Assembly: GCF_021023085.1 (NCBI RefSeq)
Contig: NZ_PGCK01000007.1
Span: forward strand, 1-64,000
Direction of reading: 5' to 3'
DNA from: Methanooceanicella nereidis
Lineage (GTDB): Archaea > Halobacteriota > Methanocellia > Methanocellales > Methanocellaceae
Length of the DNA stretch: 64,000 nt
Positions within the stretch are counted from its first letter, which is position 1; each line of letters begins with the position of its first letter. A model generated the notes under the pieces. It searched no databases. It was not told the origin of the DNA and worked only from the letters and a program-made list of their open reading frames with translations. The position numbers and the translations under genes are program-made. This document shows, in pieces, positions 34,639 to 44,549 of the stretch.

Positions 34639-35811
34639 ATGCTCATTAAGAACGCCACATACTATGACGGCCAGAACATAAAAAAAGGCGACTTCAGGCA
34701 TGGCCTTTCGGACGAGGAGTTCGACGCCTCCGGGAAATTTGCCTTTCACGCTTTCCACAACGGTCACACTCACCTTCCGATGACGCTTATGAGAGGCGCA
34801 GGAGAGGGCGAGAAACTGCATGACTGGCTTAACAGGACCATATTCCCGATGGAAAAAAGGCTGACAGCCGATATAGTGTATAAGGGCGCAATGTTCGGAT
34901 TGCTGGAAATGATCAAGACCGGCACGTCATCCTTCATAGACATGTACTATTTTACTGATGAAGTGGCGAGAGCTGTCGAGAGATCGGGGATCAGAGGCCT
35001 TCTCGGTACGCCTATCACCGATTTCGGGACTGCATATTATAAAGACGCATATGACGCGCTTAACATCACTGAACAGCGGTTAAAAGACCGCAGGAGCGGC
35101 AGGGTAGATCTCTGTATCGCGCCTCACTCGATATATACCTGCTCAGAAGACGTGTTAATAAGATCAAAGGAACTTGCAAAAAGATATGGTGTCAGGTGGA
35201 CGACACATATCTCCGAGACTAGAAAAGAATGTGTTGACTGTCATAAAAAGACCGGTATGTGGCCAGTCGAATACCTGGAAAGCGCAGGGCTTCTCGATAA
35301 AAACACGATACTATTTCACGCGTCCTGGCTTACGAAAATGGAGATAAAGATACTGGCCGATAGCGGCGCTTCTGTCGTCCATTGCCCTGCATCCAATATG
35401 AAACTGGCTTCCGGTGGCGTCATGCCCTTGCCAGAGCTTCTTAGCGCAGGCGTTCCCGTAATGCTGGGGACCGACGGCGTATCGAGCAATAATTCGCTTG
35501 ACATGATGCAGGAGATGAAATTCGGCTCCCTGCTGCAGAAGTCTCACAGGTGGGATGCAACCGTGGCAAACGCCTATACTATGATGGGCATAGCGACAGC
35601 GGGAAGCAAAGACCTTGCTTTTGTAGAGCTTGACGATTTCCGGATGCTGCCGCATCACGACCTCATTGCCAACCTGGTATATTCGGGCGGCACAGTCACC
35701 GACATGATAGTCGATGACCGGCTGATAATGAAAGATCGCAATATACTCACTTTTGACGAGGGAGAGGTCAAGGAGGAATTTATGGAGGCAGCGGCGGAGC
35801 TATTAGGATGA
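34639..35811 (+). CDS. 5'-deoxyadenosine/methylthioadenosine/SAH deaminase-like amidohydrolase
   Basis: 390 residues. Metal-dependent amidohydrolase: HxH motif in HNGHTHLPMTLMRGAGEG, APHSIYTCS, zinc His in TTHISETRKE, FHASWL, HCPASNMKLASG and the catalytic Asp in LGTDGVSSNNSLDM. By family it deaminates adenosyl compounds such as S-adenosylhomocysteine, methylthioadenosine or 5'-deoxyadenosine (MtaD/DadD). This suits an organism using many radical-SAM enzymes. The Dph6-like gene overlaps its end by four bases (ATGA). Confidence 0.88.
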   Translation: MLIKNATYYDGQNIKKGDFRHGLSDEEFDASGKFAFHAFHNGHTHLPMTLMRGAGEGEKLHDWLNRTIFPMEKRLTADIVYKGAMFGLLEMIKTGTSSFIDMYYFTDEVARAVERSGIRGLLGTPITDFGTAYYKDAYDALNITEQRLKDRRSGRVDLCIAPHSIYTCSEDVLIRSKELAKRYGVRWTTHISETRKECVDCHKKTGMWPVEYLESAGLLDKNTILFHASWLTKMEIKILADSGASVVHCPASNMKLASGGVMPLPELLSAGVPVMLGTDGVSSNNSLDMMQEMKFGSLLQKSHRWDATVANAYTMMGIATAGSKDLAFVELDDFRMLPHHDLIANLVYSGGTVTDMIVDDRLIMKDRNILTFDEGEVKEEFMEAAAELLG

Positions 35812-36479
35812 GAATAGCAGCGCTATTTTCCGGGGGCAAGGACTCGAACTATGCACTGTTCTGTGCCCGTCATTTCGGATGGGATGTGACCCATCTTGTT
35901 ACAGTGTTCTCGCGATCTCAGGAGTCTTACATGTACCATGTACCTGCCATAGAGCTTACAAGGCTTGCAGCAAGTTCTATCGGCATCCCTCTTGTGGAAG
36001 TCGTCACTCCGCCGGAAAGGGAGGTCGAACTGATACCGCTCCGGGATACTCTCGCAAGCCTCAATGTGGACGGCATAGTATCAGGCGCCCTGGCGTCCGA
36101 ATACCAGCGGAGGAGGCTTGACCAGATATGCGAGGATATAGGCATAAAGTCATTTTCTCCGATCTGGCATAAAAACCCGCGGGATATGGTTCGAGAAATG
36201 GTTGACGAGGGCTTTGAGATCATGATAGCGGGATGTTATGCGGAGGGACTTGACGAGAGGTGGCTGGGCAGGATACTCGATGAAAAAGCTCTGGACGCAC
36301 TCGACAGGCTGCATGACCGTTACGGGATACATGTCGCCGGCGAGGGCGGAGAGTATGAGTCCGTCGTACTATATGGCCCGCATATGAGGCAGCGTATATG
36401 TGTGGATTATGAAAAGGACTGGAAGATCCATTCCGGCAAGATCATAGTAAAACGGGCATGGCTGGAAGATGCGAAATAA
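35808..36479 (+). CDS. dph6: Diphthine-ammonia ligase-like PP-loop ATPase
   Basis: 223 residues. The PP-loop motif SGGKDSNYALFCA sits at residues 8-20. The conserved blocks DGIVSGALASEYQRRRLDQICEDIGI, SPIWHKNP and HVAGEGGEYESVVLYGP are those of the archaeal Dph6 family, which amidates diphthine on elongation factor 2. The ATG overlaps the stop of the deaminase gene (ATGA), so the two are cotranslated. Enzyme identity is by family; no dph2 or dph5 gene is nearby. Confidence 0.85.
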   Translation: MRIAALFSGGKDSNYALFCARHFGWDVTHLVTVFSRSQESYMYHVPAIELTRLAASSIGIPLVEVVTPPEREVELIPLRDTLASLNVDGIVSGALASEYQRRRLDQICEDIGIKSFSPIWHKNPRDMVREMVDEGFEIMIAGCYAEGLDERWLGRILDEKALDALDRLHDRYGIHVAGEGGEYESVVLYGPHMRQRICVDYEKDWKIHSGKIIVKRAWLEDAK

Positions 36480-36572
36480 AACTATAGAAGGTCTTATAGA
36501 TCTTTCTATCAACGAGATAAAAACCGTTTTCTAAATTTGCATTATATGCCCGATCCTGTCACATTAAAAAAT

Positions 36573-36752
36573 TTAATATCCCTGCAGCTCTCTTTCGCCC
36601 GACAGTATGATATTCCTGAACCTGTCCGGCAGCTGTTCTAAGGACTCGGCATGCTCCACGGCGTTCTCGAATTTTTGTCTTTCGACCTTGCTAAGGTTCA
36701 AAAAAGCATCGGTCCGTGAAATGCGTTTAACTCTTTTGTCCAGTTTCGACAC
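36573..36752 (-). CDS. Small charged helical protein with perfect ribosome site
   Basis: 59 residues, read from the minus strand with a GTG start at 36752. The sequence AGGAGGT lies just upstream, a near-complete match to the 16S rRNA 3' end, and strongly favours a real gene. The protein is helical and charged (SKLDKRVKRISRTDAF, KVERQKFENAVEHAESLEQL, PDRFRNIILSG). I do not recognise the family. It lies about 100 bp downstream of map on the same strand, so it could be the last gene of the pepQ-map transcript. Confidence 0.72.
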   Translation of the reverse strand: MSKLDKRVKRISRTDAFLNLSKVERQKFENAVEHAESLEQLPDRFRNIILSGERELQGY

Positions 36753-36849
36753 TATATTACCTCCTCTTTACGGTCGTATAGTGAAGGAGATTAATAAATT
36801 AAAAGTTTATAAACTATATATGGCGAAAATAAATAAAAAAAATATGGTT

Positions 36850-37737
36850 TTAACGAGTAGTGACCTCGCAGCCGTCCTCGGTCACGATCATTGTATGCTC
36901 TGCCTGGGACACCAGACCTTTATCATGCTCGATCAGGACCGGATAAGAGTGTATAATGCCCTGTCTCATTAATGAGTATAGCGTCGTATCGAGCCTTTTT
37001 ATGTCCGAAAGCCATCTTCTGGCAAAGGGAAGGCCCTGGAATTTTTCTATGGACTTTAACAGGTCTCTCTCGGCTGGCATACGCACAGGCTTTACTCTTG
37101 AAACGCCAAATATCTCGGCCGACTGACCCTCCATGACAAGCCCGAGACCGTTAGTGGCAAAAGGCTCTATGGCGATGACCTGGCCTGCAGTCAATATATG
37201 GCCCTGGCTTATTTTTTTATTGGGTATGGGCGGAGGAGCATGCTGCACATACCTGTCAAGCCCGTGTCCCGTAAGGTTCGTTATAGGCTTCATTCCATAG
37301 CCCGTTATAGTCTCCTCGATGATCTCCCCGATCACTTCGGTGGAAACGCCCGCTTTTACTACCTTTATGGCTTCTTCCAGCGCGGCCTCGGATGCTTTTA
37401 CTATATCCGGGTTACCGGAAAGGTCAATGGTGATGGCGGTATCTGCTATATAGCCGTCAATATGCACGCCTATGTCCAGTTTCACCATGTCCTCGCCGAA
37501 TACTCTCTCGTCGTCGGGCGCGGCCGTGTCATGCGCCGCAGCCTCGTTCATGGATATATTCACCGGGAAAGCCGGTTTACCGCCCTTCCTGACAATGTTC
37601 GCCTCTATGGCCTCCGCGACGTCCAATATCCTTACGTCCTTTTTAACCATCAATGCCGCTTCTTTTCTAACTTCGCTAAGTATGGCGCCTGCCTGCCTGT
37701 ATTTTTCTATTACGCTATCGTCGACCATGATATTCAA
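36850..37737 (-). CDS. map: Methionine aminopeptidase, type II
   Basis: 295 residues with the archaeal/eukaryotic insert. Removes the initiator Met. Metal ligands are visible in [19 protein letters not shown] (two Asp), TGHGLDRY (His), IEPFAT (Glu) and SQAEHTMIV (Glu), with substrate-site His residues in [11 protein letters not shown] and [10 protein letters not shown]. Its start overlaps the end of the pepQ-like gene by four bases, so the two M24 enzymes are cotranslated. Confidence 0.95.
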   Translation of the reverse strand: MNIMVDDSVIEKYRQAGAILSEVRKEAALMVKKDVRILDVAEAIEANIVRKGGKPAFPVNISMNEAAAHDTAAPDDERVFGEDMVKLDIGVHIDGYIADTAITIDLSGNPDIVKASEAALEEAIKVVKAGVSTEVIGEIIEETITGYGMKPITNLTGHGLDRYVQHAPPPIPNKKISQGHILTAGQVIAIEPFATNGLGLVMEGQSAEIFGVSRVKPVRMPAERDLLKSIEKFQGLPFARRWLSDIKRLDTTLYSLMRQGIIHSYPVLIEHDKGLVSQAEHTMIVTEDGCEVTTR

Positions 37738-38891
37738 ACCACCAGAAACTTCGGGAACTTTGTCAGATTTTCACATCCCTTTTCCGTCACGACCACTATG
37801 TCCTCGATCCTGACGCCTCCAATTTCGGGATCATATAGCCCGGGCTCAACCGTCACGACATTACCCGGTACCAGCGGCTCGGTACCAGCATCGCTGATCC
37901 CCGGGCCTTCATGTATCTCGAGCCCGACACCATGTCCGGTCGAATGGATAAAACCTGTCTTAGATCTCTGCCTAAGCGTACCATAGCCGTGCCTTTCAAA
38001 ACAATCGCTTACCATGTCGTTGATCTCTTTCCCGGTAACACCTGCCTTTATGGCTTTTAGGGCTCTATCCTGGGCTTCCAGGACGACATTGTACATGTTG
38101 AGCATTTCCTGGGTAGGCCGGCCTTTGACCACTGTCCTTGTCATATCAGCGAAATATCGCTCTTTCTTACTATACGGGAATATGTCGATGACTATCAATT
38201 GATTCGGGCCGATGACACCTTCTCCCGCATAATGCGGGTCCGCCGATCTCGGGCCTGCGGCTACGATCGTATCGTTCGCATCGCAGCCGTTCTTGATGAA
38301 AATCAGCTCTATCTCACGCTGCAGCCTTTCGGACGTCAGCGGCTCTCCGTCAAAGTACAGGGAATTACCTCTGGTCTCGGAACTTTTTATGATATCGATG
38401 GCCCTTTGCATTGCCTTTTCGTTGACATCCTGGGCGTGCCTGATCTTCTCTATCTCTTCCGCTGTCTTGACCTCTCTGTTCTTTTCGAATAATTTAGGGG
38501 CTACGTCGATCTCAAACCCTCTTCCCCTGAGATCATCTGCCATGAATACCGGGAAGTCCTTAGGCACTTTCAGGCTTTTTATACCCATCCCTGATAGTAC
38601 TGACGATACTGTATCACAGTATGCCCTGTCGGGGTTTTTAGTCTGCTGAAGCCTTTCAGTGTACCCGTGATCATCCAGTGATAAGATATTTTCGACCTTT
38701 GATTCTTTTCTTGCCCTTTCAAACTCCATCCGGGACACTAATATGTATTCCTTGCCGCCGGCACGGATATATGCGAACATGTCCGGCGCAAGAAAACCGG
38801 TCACATAATACATGTTGGCATTATGATAACTTTCGCCCACCATCAGGATAGGCTCATCGAATGCCAGTTTTGATAAATCGTTATCTGTCAT
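37734..38891 (-). CDS. pepQ: Xaa-Pro peptidase family (M24B)
   Basis: About 385 residues. The N-terminal creatinase-like domain (about 1-150, [15 protein letters not shown]) precedes a pita-bread catalytic domain. Metal ligands are in [19 protein letters not shown] (two Asp), [15 protein letters not shown] (His), [10 protein letters not shown] (Glu) and [11 protein letters not shown] (Glu). It cleaves Xaa-Pro dipeptides or N-terminal Xaa-Pro bonds. The ATG at 38891 has AGGA ten bases upstream; a codon at 38918 is also in frame. It is coupled to map by a four-base overlap. Confidence 0.9.
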   Translation of the reverse strand: MTDNDLSKLAFDEPILMVGESYHNANMYYVTGFLAPDMFAYIRAGGKEYILVSRMEFERARKESKVENILSLDDHGYTERLQQTKNPDRAYCDTVSSVLSGMGIKSLKVPKDFPVFMADDLRGRGFEIDVAPKLFEKNREVKTAEEIEKIRHAQDVNEKAMQRAIDIIKSSETRGNSLYFDGEPLTSERLQREIELIFIKNGCDANDTIVAAGPRSADPHYAGEGVIGPNQLIVIDIFPYSKKERYFADMTRTVVKGRPTQEMLNMYNVVLEAQDRALKAIKAGVTGKEINDMVSDCFERHGYGTLRQRSKTGFIHSTGHGVGLEIHEGPGISDAGTEPLVPGNVVTVEPGLYDPEIGGVRIEDIVVVTEKGCENLTKFPKFLVV

Positions 38892-38983
38892 TTCTATCAT
38901 TTCCTGAGCTATAAACAATAAATAATAAGATCGTCCTGTATTTTATTCCGTATATCTTAATCAGGCCTGTGTATGATATATTT

Positions 38984-40084
38984 TTACTCTTTTTCAGGCT
39001 CATCAGAATTCCTGTTTAGCCTGATGAGATTTTCTTTTCCTTTCTTTATCTTGATGATGACACCCTTTTCCTTAAGGTCGGAAAGCACCATGCTGAGCTT
39101 CGACTTAGAAAATGCCGTCTTTTTGACCAGGTCTGACTGGAACATTTGCCCTCCCGATTCTTCGAGATATTTAATGATCTTCTCTTCATCCGACATATAT
39201 CTCTCGTTATCTATCGGGCTTACCGTTGCCGGGGTTTCCTCTTCTTCCCGGGAATCGTTATAGTCGTGATCGAAATGCCTGTCTTCTATTTCTGGTATCT
39301 CGACGACGATGGGTTTTCTTTTCCCACGGAATAACATATAAGCGGAACCGAATCCGGCGGCGCAGAATATCAGTGCCACGGGTATCAATACCCACCAGTC
39401 AAAGCTGAAAACAGATGGCGATACTTTATTACGCATAGTGATGGACGGCTCTTCCGTTGAAAATAGCCTTATCATTGAGTTGGTGTTATTTTTCGAATTA
39501 CCGTTCCAGATCAACTGGGGGCGGTACGTATCCTTAAATTCGTCACATTGTGGCGAGACATGTGTTATATCGTATCCCTGTGGCAATATGAACTTTAACG
39601 AATCATTACGGCTTAATAAAAAGCCGTCCACAAAAGCGTCCCCGATCTCGATCATATCATTTTCGACAAGCGCGAACCCTGTCCATACGAACTCATATTT
39701 CAGCACTCCGTAAGTGACTGAATAATTACCGATTATCGCATAAGGCTGCGTCTTATCAAGCGTGACGTTAACGTTCTTTACCGTCATCTTCCTGCCGGTA
39801 TAGTTACTGATCTTATCCACGTACTCTTTCATGCGCTTTTCAAAATCCACACGATATTGCTCAGTGCCATAGGATGCACTAAGGTCCCATGCGTCAATAT
39901 CATCCTGGGTGTTCAATGGTATCGATTTTTCTGTTATCCACAGCGCGTCTCCATTCGGCTCGACCTCGACCCTTATCACCGTAGAGGATGGATCACTCTC
40001 CTGTGCCATGGCGGCAAATACGCCTGACAGGCACAATAGAACAGCTAAAATGATTATGATACATCTCGCATGGAAATTTTTCAT
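38984..40084 (-). CDS. Membrane-anchored winged-helix regulator with extracellular domain
   Basis: 366 residues. Signal peptide (about 1-27), extracellular beta-rich domain (about 35-225), a membrane helix (about 235-255), an acidic linker, and a C-terminal winged-helix domain (about 300-360: DEEKIIKYLEESGGQMFQSD, then SKSKLSMVLSDLKEKGVI and a basic wing KIKKGKENLIRL). The plan is that of a one-component transmembrane transcription regulator, common in archaea (MarR-like wHTH). Signal and targets are unknown. The gene is divergent from elp3. Confidence 0.8.
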   Translation of the reverse strand: MKNFHARCIIIILAVLLCLSGVFAAMAQESDPSSTVIRVEVEPNGDALWITEKSIPLNTQDDIDAWDLSASYGTEQYRVDFEKRMKEYVDKISNYTGRKMTVKNVNVTLDKTQPYAIIGNYSVTYGVLKYEFVWTGFALVENDMIEIGDAFVDGFLLSRNDSLKFILPQGYDITHVSPQCDEFKDTYRPQLIWNGNSKNNTNSMIRLFSTEEPSITMRNKVSPSVFSFDWWVLIPVALIFCAAGFGSAYMLFRGKRKPIVVEIPEIEDRHFDHDYNDSREEEETPATVSPIDNERYMSDEEKIIKYLEESGGQMFQSDLVKKTAFSKSKLSMVLSDLKEKGVIIKIKKGKENLIRLNRNSDEPEKE

Positions 40085-40246
40085 TGTCTTGCACCACTAT
40101 ATGAGATTTTTCTCTCTCCTATTTGAAGGTCGTTTATTTATTCATATATCTTTTGTTGATATTTAGATTATATGGCATGCACTAAGACTTAGATTTATGT
40201 ATCTTTTAGCGTCAGATGCATATGGAAAAATAGAATATCTAACAGG

Positions 40247-41863
40247 ATGTTAATGGTACAGGACATGAACGAGATGCAAATAGCCTGCCGGGAACTTGTG
40301 GAACTAATTATTTCCGGGGATGTGACGACTCAGGATGGTCTTAACAGCGCAAAGAAACAGGTTAGCATTGCGTATCATCTTCCCAAGCTTCCCAGAAATT
40401 CTGATATACTTGCGGCAGCGACAGACATTGAGCGGGAGACTATCATTAGCCTGCTCCAAAAGCGGCCTGTCAGGACGATATCCGGCGTCGCGGTCGTGGC
40501 AGTCATGACGTCTCCTTATAAGTGCCCGCATGGAAAATGCATACCATGCCCGGGCGGAGTCGATTCGGTATTTAACTCCCCGCAAAGCTATACGGGCGCC
40601 GAGCCTGCCGCGTTAAGGGCCATACAGGAGAATTACGACCCCTACAGGCAGGTCACTGCCAGGCTGACCCAGTTAAAACAGATCGGCCATGAGCTTGATA
40701 AGGTAGAGCTTATAATCATGGGCGGCACGATGACCGCCCGGTCGATAGATTATCAGGAATGGTTCGTCCGCAGGTGTTTCGAGGCGATGAACGATTTCGG
40801 CCTGCCCGGGCCTGTGGAACATACGGGCTTTATCGAGGATGCGCAGAAGATCAACGAGGACGCAGCAGTGAGGAACGTGGCGATGACGTTCGAGACGAGG
40901 CCTGACTGGTGTAAAGAGCATCATATCGATAGAATGCTGAACATGGGCGGCACAAAGGTCGAGGTCGGAGTACAGTCGATCTATGATTTTATACTAAAAA
41001 GGATCGAAAGGGGACATACTGTGGCTGATACTGCCGAGGCGAACCGCGCCCTCAGGGACTCAGGATTTAAGGTCGGGTTCCATATGATGCCGGGACTGCC
41101 CGGTTCGAGCTTTGAAAGGGACCTTCATATGTTCAGGGACCTTTTTAAGGACGAGCGTTTTTGCCCGGACTATTTAAAGATATATCCCACTCTGGTCACG
41201 CAGGGGACGAGGCTATACGAAATGTGGGAGAGAGGGGAGTATAAGCCATATTCCAGCGAAGAGGCGGCCAGGCTGATAGCGGGTATAAAGGAATCGCTTC
41301 CTAAGTGGGTCAGGCTGCAGCGCATACAGCGCGATATACCTGTCAAGCATATAGTCGACGGCGTCGTGAAAAGTAACATAAGGCAGATATCAGAGGAAAT
41401 CCTGAAAAGCGAAGGCAAAAAATGCAGGTGTATAAGATGCAGGGAGATAGGGCATAAATTGTTAAAAGGGTATAAAGCCGACCCTGGGTCCATCGTGATG
41501 GATATTGAAAGGTCCAGTGTCTGCGGCGGAACGGAGCATTTTATTTCCTTCGAGGACCGCAACATAGACGCTCTGATCGGCTTTTTAAGGCTCAGGTTCC
41601 CCTGTAAGCCGCATCGCCCCGAATTACAGAACGCCGCGATAGTCAGGGAACTCCATGTATATGGAAAAATGGTACCCATAGGAGAAAAAGGCGAATCATG
41701 GCAGCACAAGGGCTACGGGCTTGATCTTTTAAGAAAGGCCGAAGAGCTGTCCCGCGAGGCAGGATACGGAAAGATCGCGGTCATCAGCGGCGTCGGCGCA
41801 AGAAAGTATTACATGAAGCTTGGATATGGCTATGACGGGCCTTATATGTCCAGGCGTCTATAA
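40247..41863 (+). CDS. elp3: tRNA uridine-34 carboxymethyl/acetyltransferase Elp3
   Basis: 538 residues, full-length archaeal Elp3. Radical SAM iron-sulfur motif CPHGKCIPCPGG near 93-104, then GGTMTARSIDYQEWFVRRC, FETRPDWCKEHHID, VEVGVQSIYDFILKRIERGH and LPGSSFERDLHMFRDL. A zinc-site region CRCIRCREIG near 385 precedes a GNAT acetyltransferase domain (about 400-538) ending with GEKGESWQHKGYGLDLL and ARKYYMKLGYG. The enzyme adds a carboxymethyl group to wobble uridine. The start is uncertain among ATGs at 40247, 40253 and 40265. Confidence 0.95.
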   Translation: MLMVQDMNEMQIACRELVELIISGDVTTQDGLNSAKKQVSIAYHLPKLPRNSDILAAATDIERETIISLLQKRPVRTISGVAVVAVMTSPYKCPHGKCIPCPGGVDSVFNSPQSYTGAEPAALRAIQENYDPYRQVTARLTQLKQIGHELDKVELIIMGGTMTARSIDYQEWFVRRCFEAMNDFGLPGPVEHTGFIEDAQKINEDAAVRNVAMTFETRPDWCKEHHIDRMLNMGGTKVEVGVQSIYDFILKRIERGHTVADTAEANRALRDSGFKVGFHMMPGLPGSSFERDLHMFRDLFKDERFCPDYLKIYPTLVTQGTRLYEMWERGEYKPYSSEEAARLIAGIKESLPKWVRLQRIQRDIPVKHIVDGVVKSNIRQISEEILKSEGKKCRCIRCREIGHKLLKGYKADPGSIVMDIERSSVCGGTEHFISFEDRNIDALIGFLRLRFPCKPHRPELQNAAIVRELHVYGKMVPIGEKGESWQHKGYGLDLLRKAEELSREAGYGKIAVISGVGARKYYMKLGYGYDGPYMSRRL

Positions 41864-41930
41864 CATAATTCAATAAAAACTAATTAATTATATAATAAGT
41901 ATTAAATATATTTAATTTAATTTTATTAAT

Positions 41931-43856
41931 ATGCGAATATTAGAGGATGCCAGAGGATACTATAACGGGATCGTTTCATCGACCACTCTTCTAAATTTCC
42001 GCGAAGCATTTGTCATAACAGTTTTGGGCGGCTTGCTCGCCGTATCCGTCTATGAGATGTATACGTTCAGGACCTCCCTGGACCCGGCTGAAGCTAACGC
42101 TCTTTTAAATACTCTACTGATATGCGATATCCTCATTTTCTGTTTATCTTTTATCGCAATAATACTATCATGGCGAATATCATCCGCTAAAGGGATAGGT
42201 GTCCAGGCCAGTATATTCGGCTCCTTGAAATTCATTTTATTCGTCATAGTGATGCTTTCTCCGATCATATTTATAGGATGCCAGCTTTCATTTAAACCTG
42301 GATTTTTTAGCGAAGGTATGGAAGTTGACATCGCTATTGCTTTATCTGCCATCGGGGTAATTTCGCTTATGCCTTTGACCATCCTCATCATAAAGGGCAT
42401 GAGCTCGCTGCAGAACATCAAAGCATTTATCCGCGATATGAAAAGCGAGTATCTGGGTTCCGGAGAAGAATGCTCTCTTGAAGACCTTTCTATGTTAAAG
42501 CAAGTTTACAGGGGGACGATAGAGACCCGTCTCCTTTCGCAGCTTGCTCGCCTTTCCACTTCCGGGGATAGTATAACGCTTGAACTCGCTCTTGATGATC
42601 TAAAGGATACTTGCATTGACGCTAAGTCGGACGACCCACGGTCTATCGCTCTTGCATCGGGCATGGCCGGCTTACTTGCGGAAGCAGGCATAAACGCGGC
42701 AAAAGACGGTAACATTACAGTCGTCAGGATGGTCATAGACCGGTTATCAGAAATAACAAAACGATCCGGTAAGCCCGGAGTATCGTCGCTTGCGCTCCGG
42801 GGTATGGGTGCGATATACTTATCGTGCGAATCGAATATGGGCGAACAGGTCCCCAGGGTACAGATAAAGCTTGCCAGCACATACGCATCATTATATGACT
42901 CTACGGGAAAGCGCGAATGCCTTGAGCTTGCTATGAAAATGTCCGAGAAAGCTGTGGCGGCTTACGGGGAAAGCCAGCATTCTGACGAACTTATAGACGC
43001 GCTATTTGTTTCCGGCAGGATATACCGCATGGCTGCGGAACTTGAAAGCGATGAGTCCAGTGCCAGTATATCCATCGCCCGCCTTACCGAGGCGTTATCT
43101 TTGAAAAACGGTATCGCAAGCCCGTTAGACCAGGCTTTTATAAAGAATGAGCTCGGCAAAGCCTTTATTGCAATGGCCAAGATCCGAAACCCGATCAAAA
43201 GCTATAAAAGCGCCGTGTCGGCTTTTTCGGAAGCATCTGACCTGGTCACTCCCGGAATATCGAAATGGGACCATTCCCTGATACTGGCAAACTCGGGCTA
43301 TGCTTATACTATGCTGGCCGATGAATACTTTAAGATACGGAAATTCGATGAGGCGATAAGCTCGGCCCGAAGCGCAATATCCTCCTATTCCCTTCCTGTA
43401 CAGTTTTTTACTTTGAACCGGTCAGCAGAGGATCACGCAAGTATTATGTCCAATCTCGGCCTTGCACACACCGTCATAAGCGAGATATACTCGAAATCAA
43501 GGATGTTCGAAGAGGCGCTAAAACATGCGCATCAAGCCCTGGACTCCTATACTGACTCGATGTCCGCTTATTCAAAAATAAGCACTTCAAATGACCTCGC
43601 ATCAATTAAGACCAGCATAGGCCTTACTTATATGACCATCGCCGATATATGTTTCAGAGAAAAGAGGTACCAGGAGGCGATCTCTGCATGCGATAATGCC
43701 ATAGCCGCGTATAACGAGGCTGTGCGCATATATGATGAATCTGGAAGAGAAAAGCCTGCCAGCACGGTCAGGAAGTACCTTAAAGACGCTAATGACCTCT
43801 TCGGGACAATGATGAGGATAGGCAGCGGAGGCAAGAGCGGGAATATCATCGAGTGA
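41931..43856 (+). CDS. Membrane protein with tetratricopeptide-like repeats
   Basis: 641 residues. Four membrane helices (about 25-45, 60-83, 98-120 and 130-153) are followed by a long cytoplasmic helical-repeat region. TPR-like units with the A-x-x-Y-x-x-A pattern are clearest at about 455-500, 505-550 and 560-615 (for example KFDEAISSARSAISSY, MFEEALKHAHQALDSY, RYQEAISACDNAIAAY). It is probably a scaffold for protein contacts at the membrane. No enzymatic motif was seen, and no partner is evident nearby. Confidence 0.75.
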   Translation: MRILEDARGYYNGIVSSTTLLNFREAFVITVLGGLLAVSVYEMYTFRTSLDPAEANALLNTLLICDILIFCLSFIAIILSWRISSAKGIGVQASIFGSLKFILFVIVMLSPIIFIGCQLSFKPGFFSEGMEVDIAIALSAIGVISLMPLTILIIKGMSSLQNIKAFIRDMKSEYLGSGEECSLEDLSMLKQVYRGTIETRLLSQLARLSTSGDSITLELALDDLKDTCIDAKSDDPRSIALASGMAGLLAEAGINAAKDGNITVVRMVIDRLSEITKRSGKPGVSSLALRGMGAIYLSCESNMGEQVPRVQIKLASTYASLYDSTGKRECLELAMKMSEKAVAAYGESQHSDELIDALFVSGRIYRMAAELESDESSASISIARLTEALSLKNGIASPLDQAFIKNELGKAFIAMAKIRNPIKSYKSAVSAFSEASDLVTPGISKWDHSLILANSGYAYTMLADEYFKIRKFDEAISSARSAISSYSLPVQFFTLNRSAEDHASIMSNLGLAHTVISEIYSKSRMFEEALKHAHQALDSYTDSMSAYSKISTSNDLASIKTSIGLTYMTIADICFREKRYQEAISACDNAIAAYNEAVRIYDESGREKPASTVRKYLKDANDLFGTMMRIGSGGKSGNIIE

Positions 43857-43894
43857 TACTTTTTATTATACGGGACGACAAAAAAGATAGCGCA

Positions 43895-44105
43895 AGTATA
43901 CCACGAAGCGCACGAAGGCGATTAAGGTACACTAATTTTGTTAACCACGAAGCGCACGAAGGCGATTAAGGTACACAAAGGACTTTTTTAGAAGGTTAGC
44001 AAATATTTTAAAAAAGTTTAATGTTCCTTGTTTGCCTTTGTGCGCTTTGTGGTTAGCAGTTTAGTATTCCTTGCAGCCTTTGTGCCCCTTTGTGGTTACT
44101 AAGCG
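43895..44105. repeat. CACGAAGG-type intergenic palindrome with tandem arm
   Basis: The left arm holds two direct copies of ACCACGAAGCGCACGAAGG followed by CGATTAAGGTACAC, about 42 bp apart. The AT-rich centre (AAATATTTTAAAAAAG) is followed by the right arm with TTTGCCTTTGTGCGCTTTG and GCCTTTGTGCCCCTTTGTGG. The arms can pair over most of their length. It fills the gap between the TPR membrane protein gene and yjbQ. Confidence 0.8.
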
Positions 44106-44129
44106 GTTGAATAATACTATGCTCCCGGA

Positions 44130-44549
44130 TCATTCTCCCATGACCTGTACTACTAGCTGCCTGTTCCTGGGCCTGACGTCAAAATCCAGCAGAACGATCT
44201 GCTGCCACGTTCCCAGCATCAGGCGCTTATCCTGGAACGGCACAACGATGCCCGGCCCCATCAGCGAGGCGCGTACATGTGAATGTCCGTTCCCGTCACC
44301 CCATGTCATGTCATGGTCATAGCTTGCGTTCGACGGCGCGATCTTTTCGAGCGCGCGCGGGAAGTCTTTAATTAGCCCGGGCTCATATTCTATCGTAGTT
44401 ACCGAAGCCGTGCTTCCCGGAACGAATACGGTGACTATGCCATTGGATACATTTGCGGAAGAGACGATGCCCTGGACGTGGGATGTAATGTCTATCATCT
44501 GGCTTTTTCCCTGCGTCTCAAGGGAGAATTTTTGCGTGATGACGGCCAT
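44130..44549 (-). CDS. yjbQ: YjbQ (UPF0047) family protein
   Basis: 139 residues, beta-barrel-like fold. Conserved signature GDGNGHSHVRASLMGPGIVVPF near 85-106 and the end GTWQQIVLLDFDVRPRNRQLVVQVMGE. Some bacterial members can replace thiamine phosphate synthase in vivo, so a link to the thiM-thiE pair elsewhere in this window is possible, but the physiological reaction is not settled. It lies alone between a repeat element and a long AT-rich spacer. Confidence 0.92.
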   Translation of the reverse strand: MAVITQKFSLETQGKSQMIDITSHVQGIVSSANVSNGIVTVFVPGSTASVTTIEYEPGLIKDFPRALEKIAPSNASYDHDMTWGDGNGHSHVRASLMGPGIVVPFQDKRLMLGTWQQIVLLDFDVRPRNRQLVVQVMGE

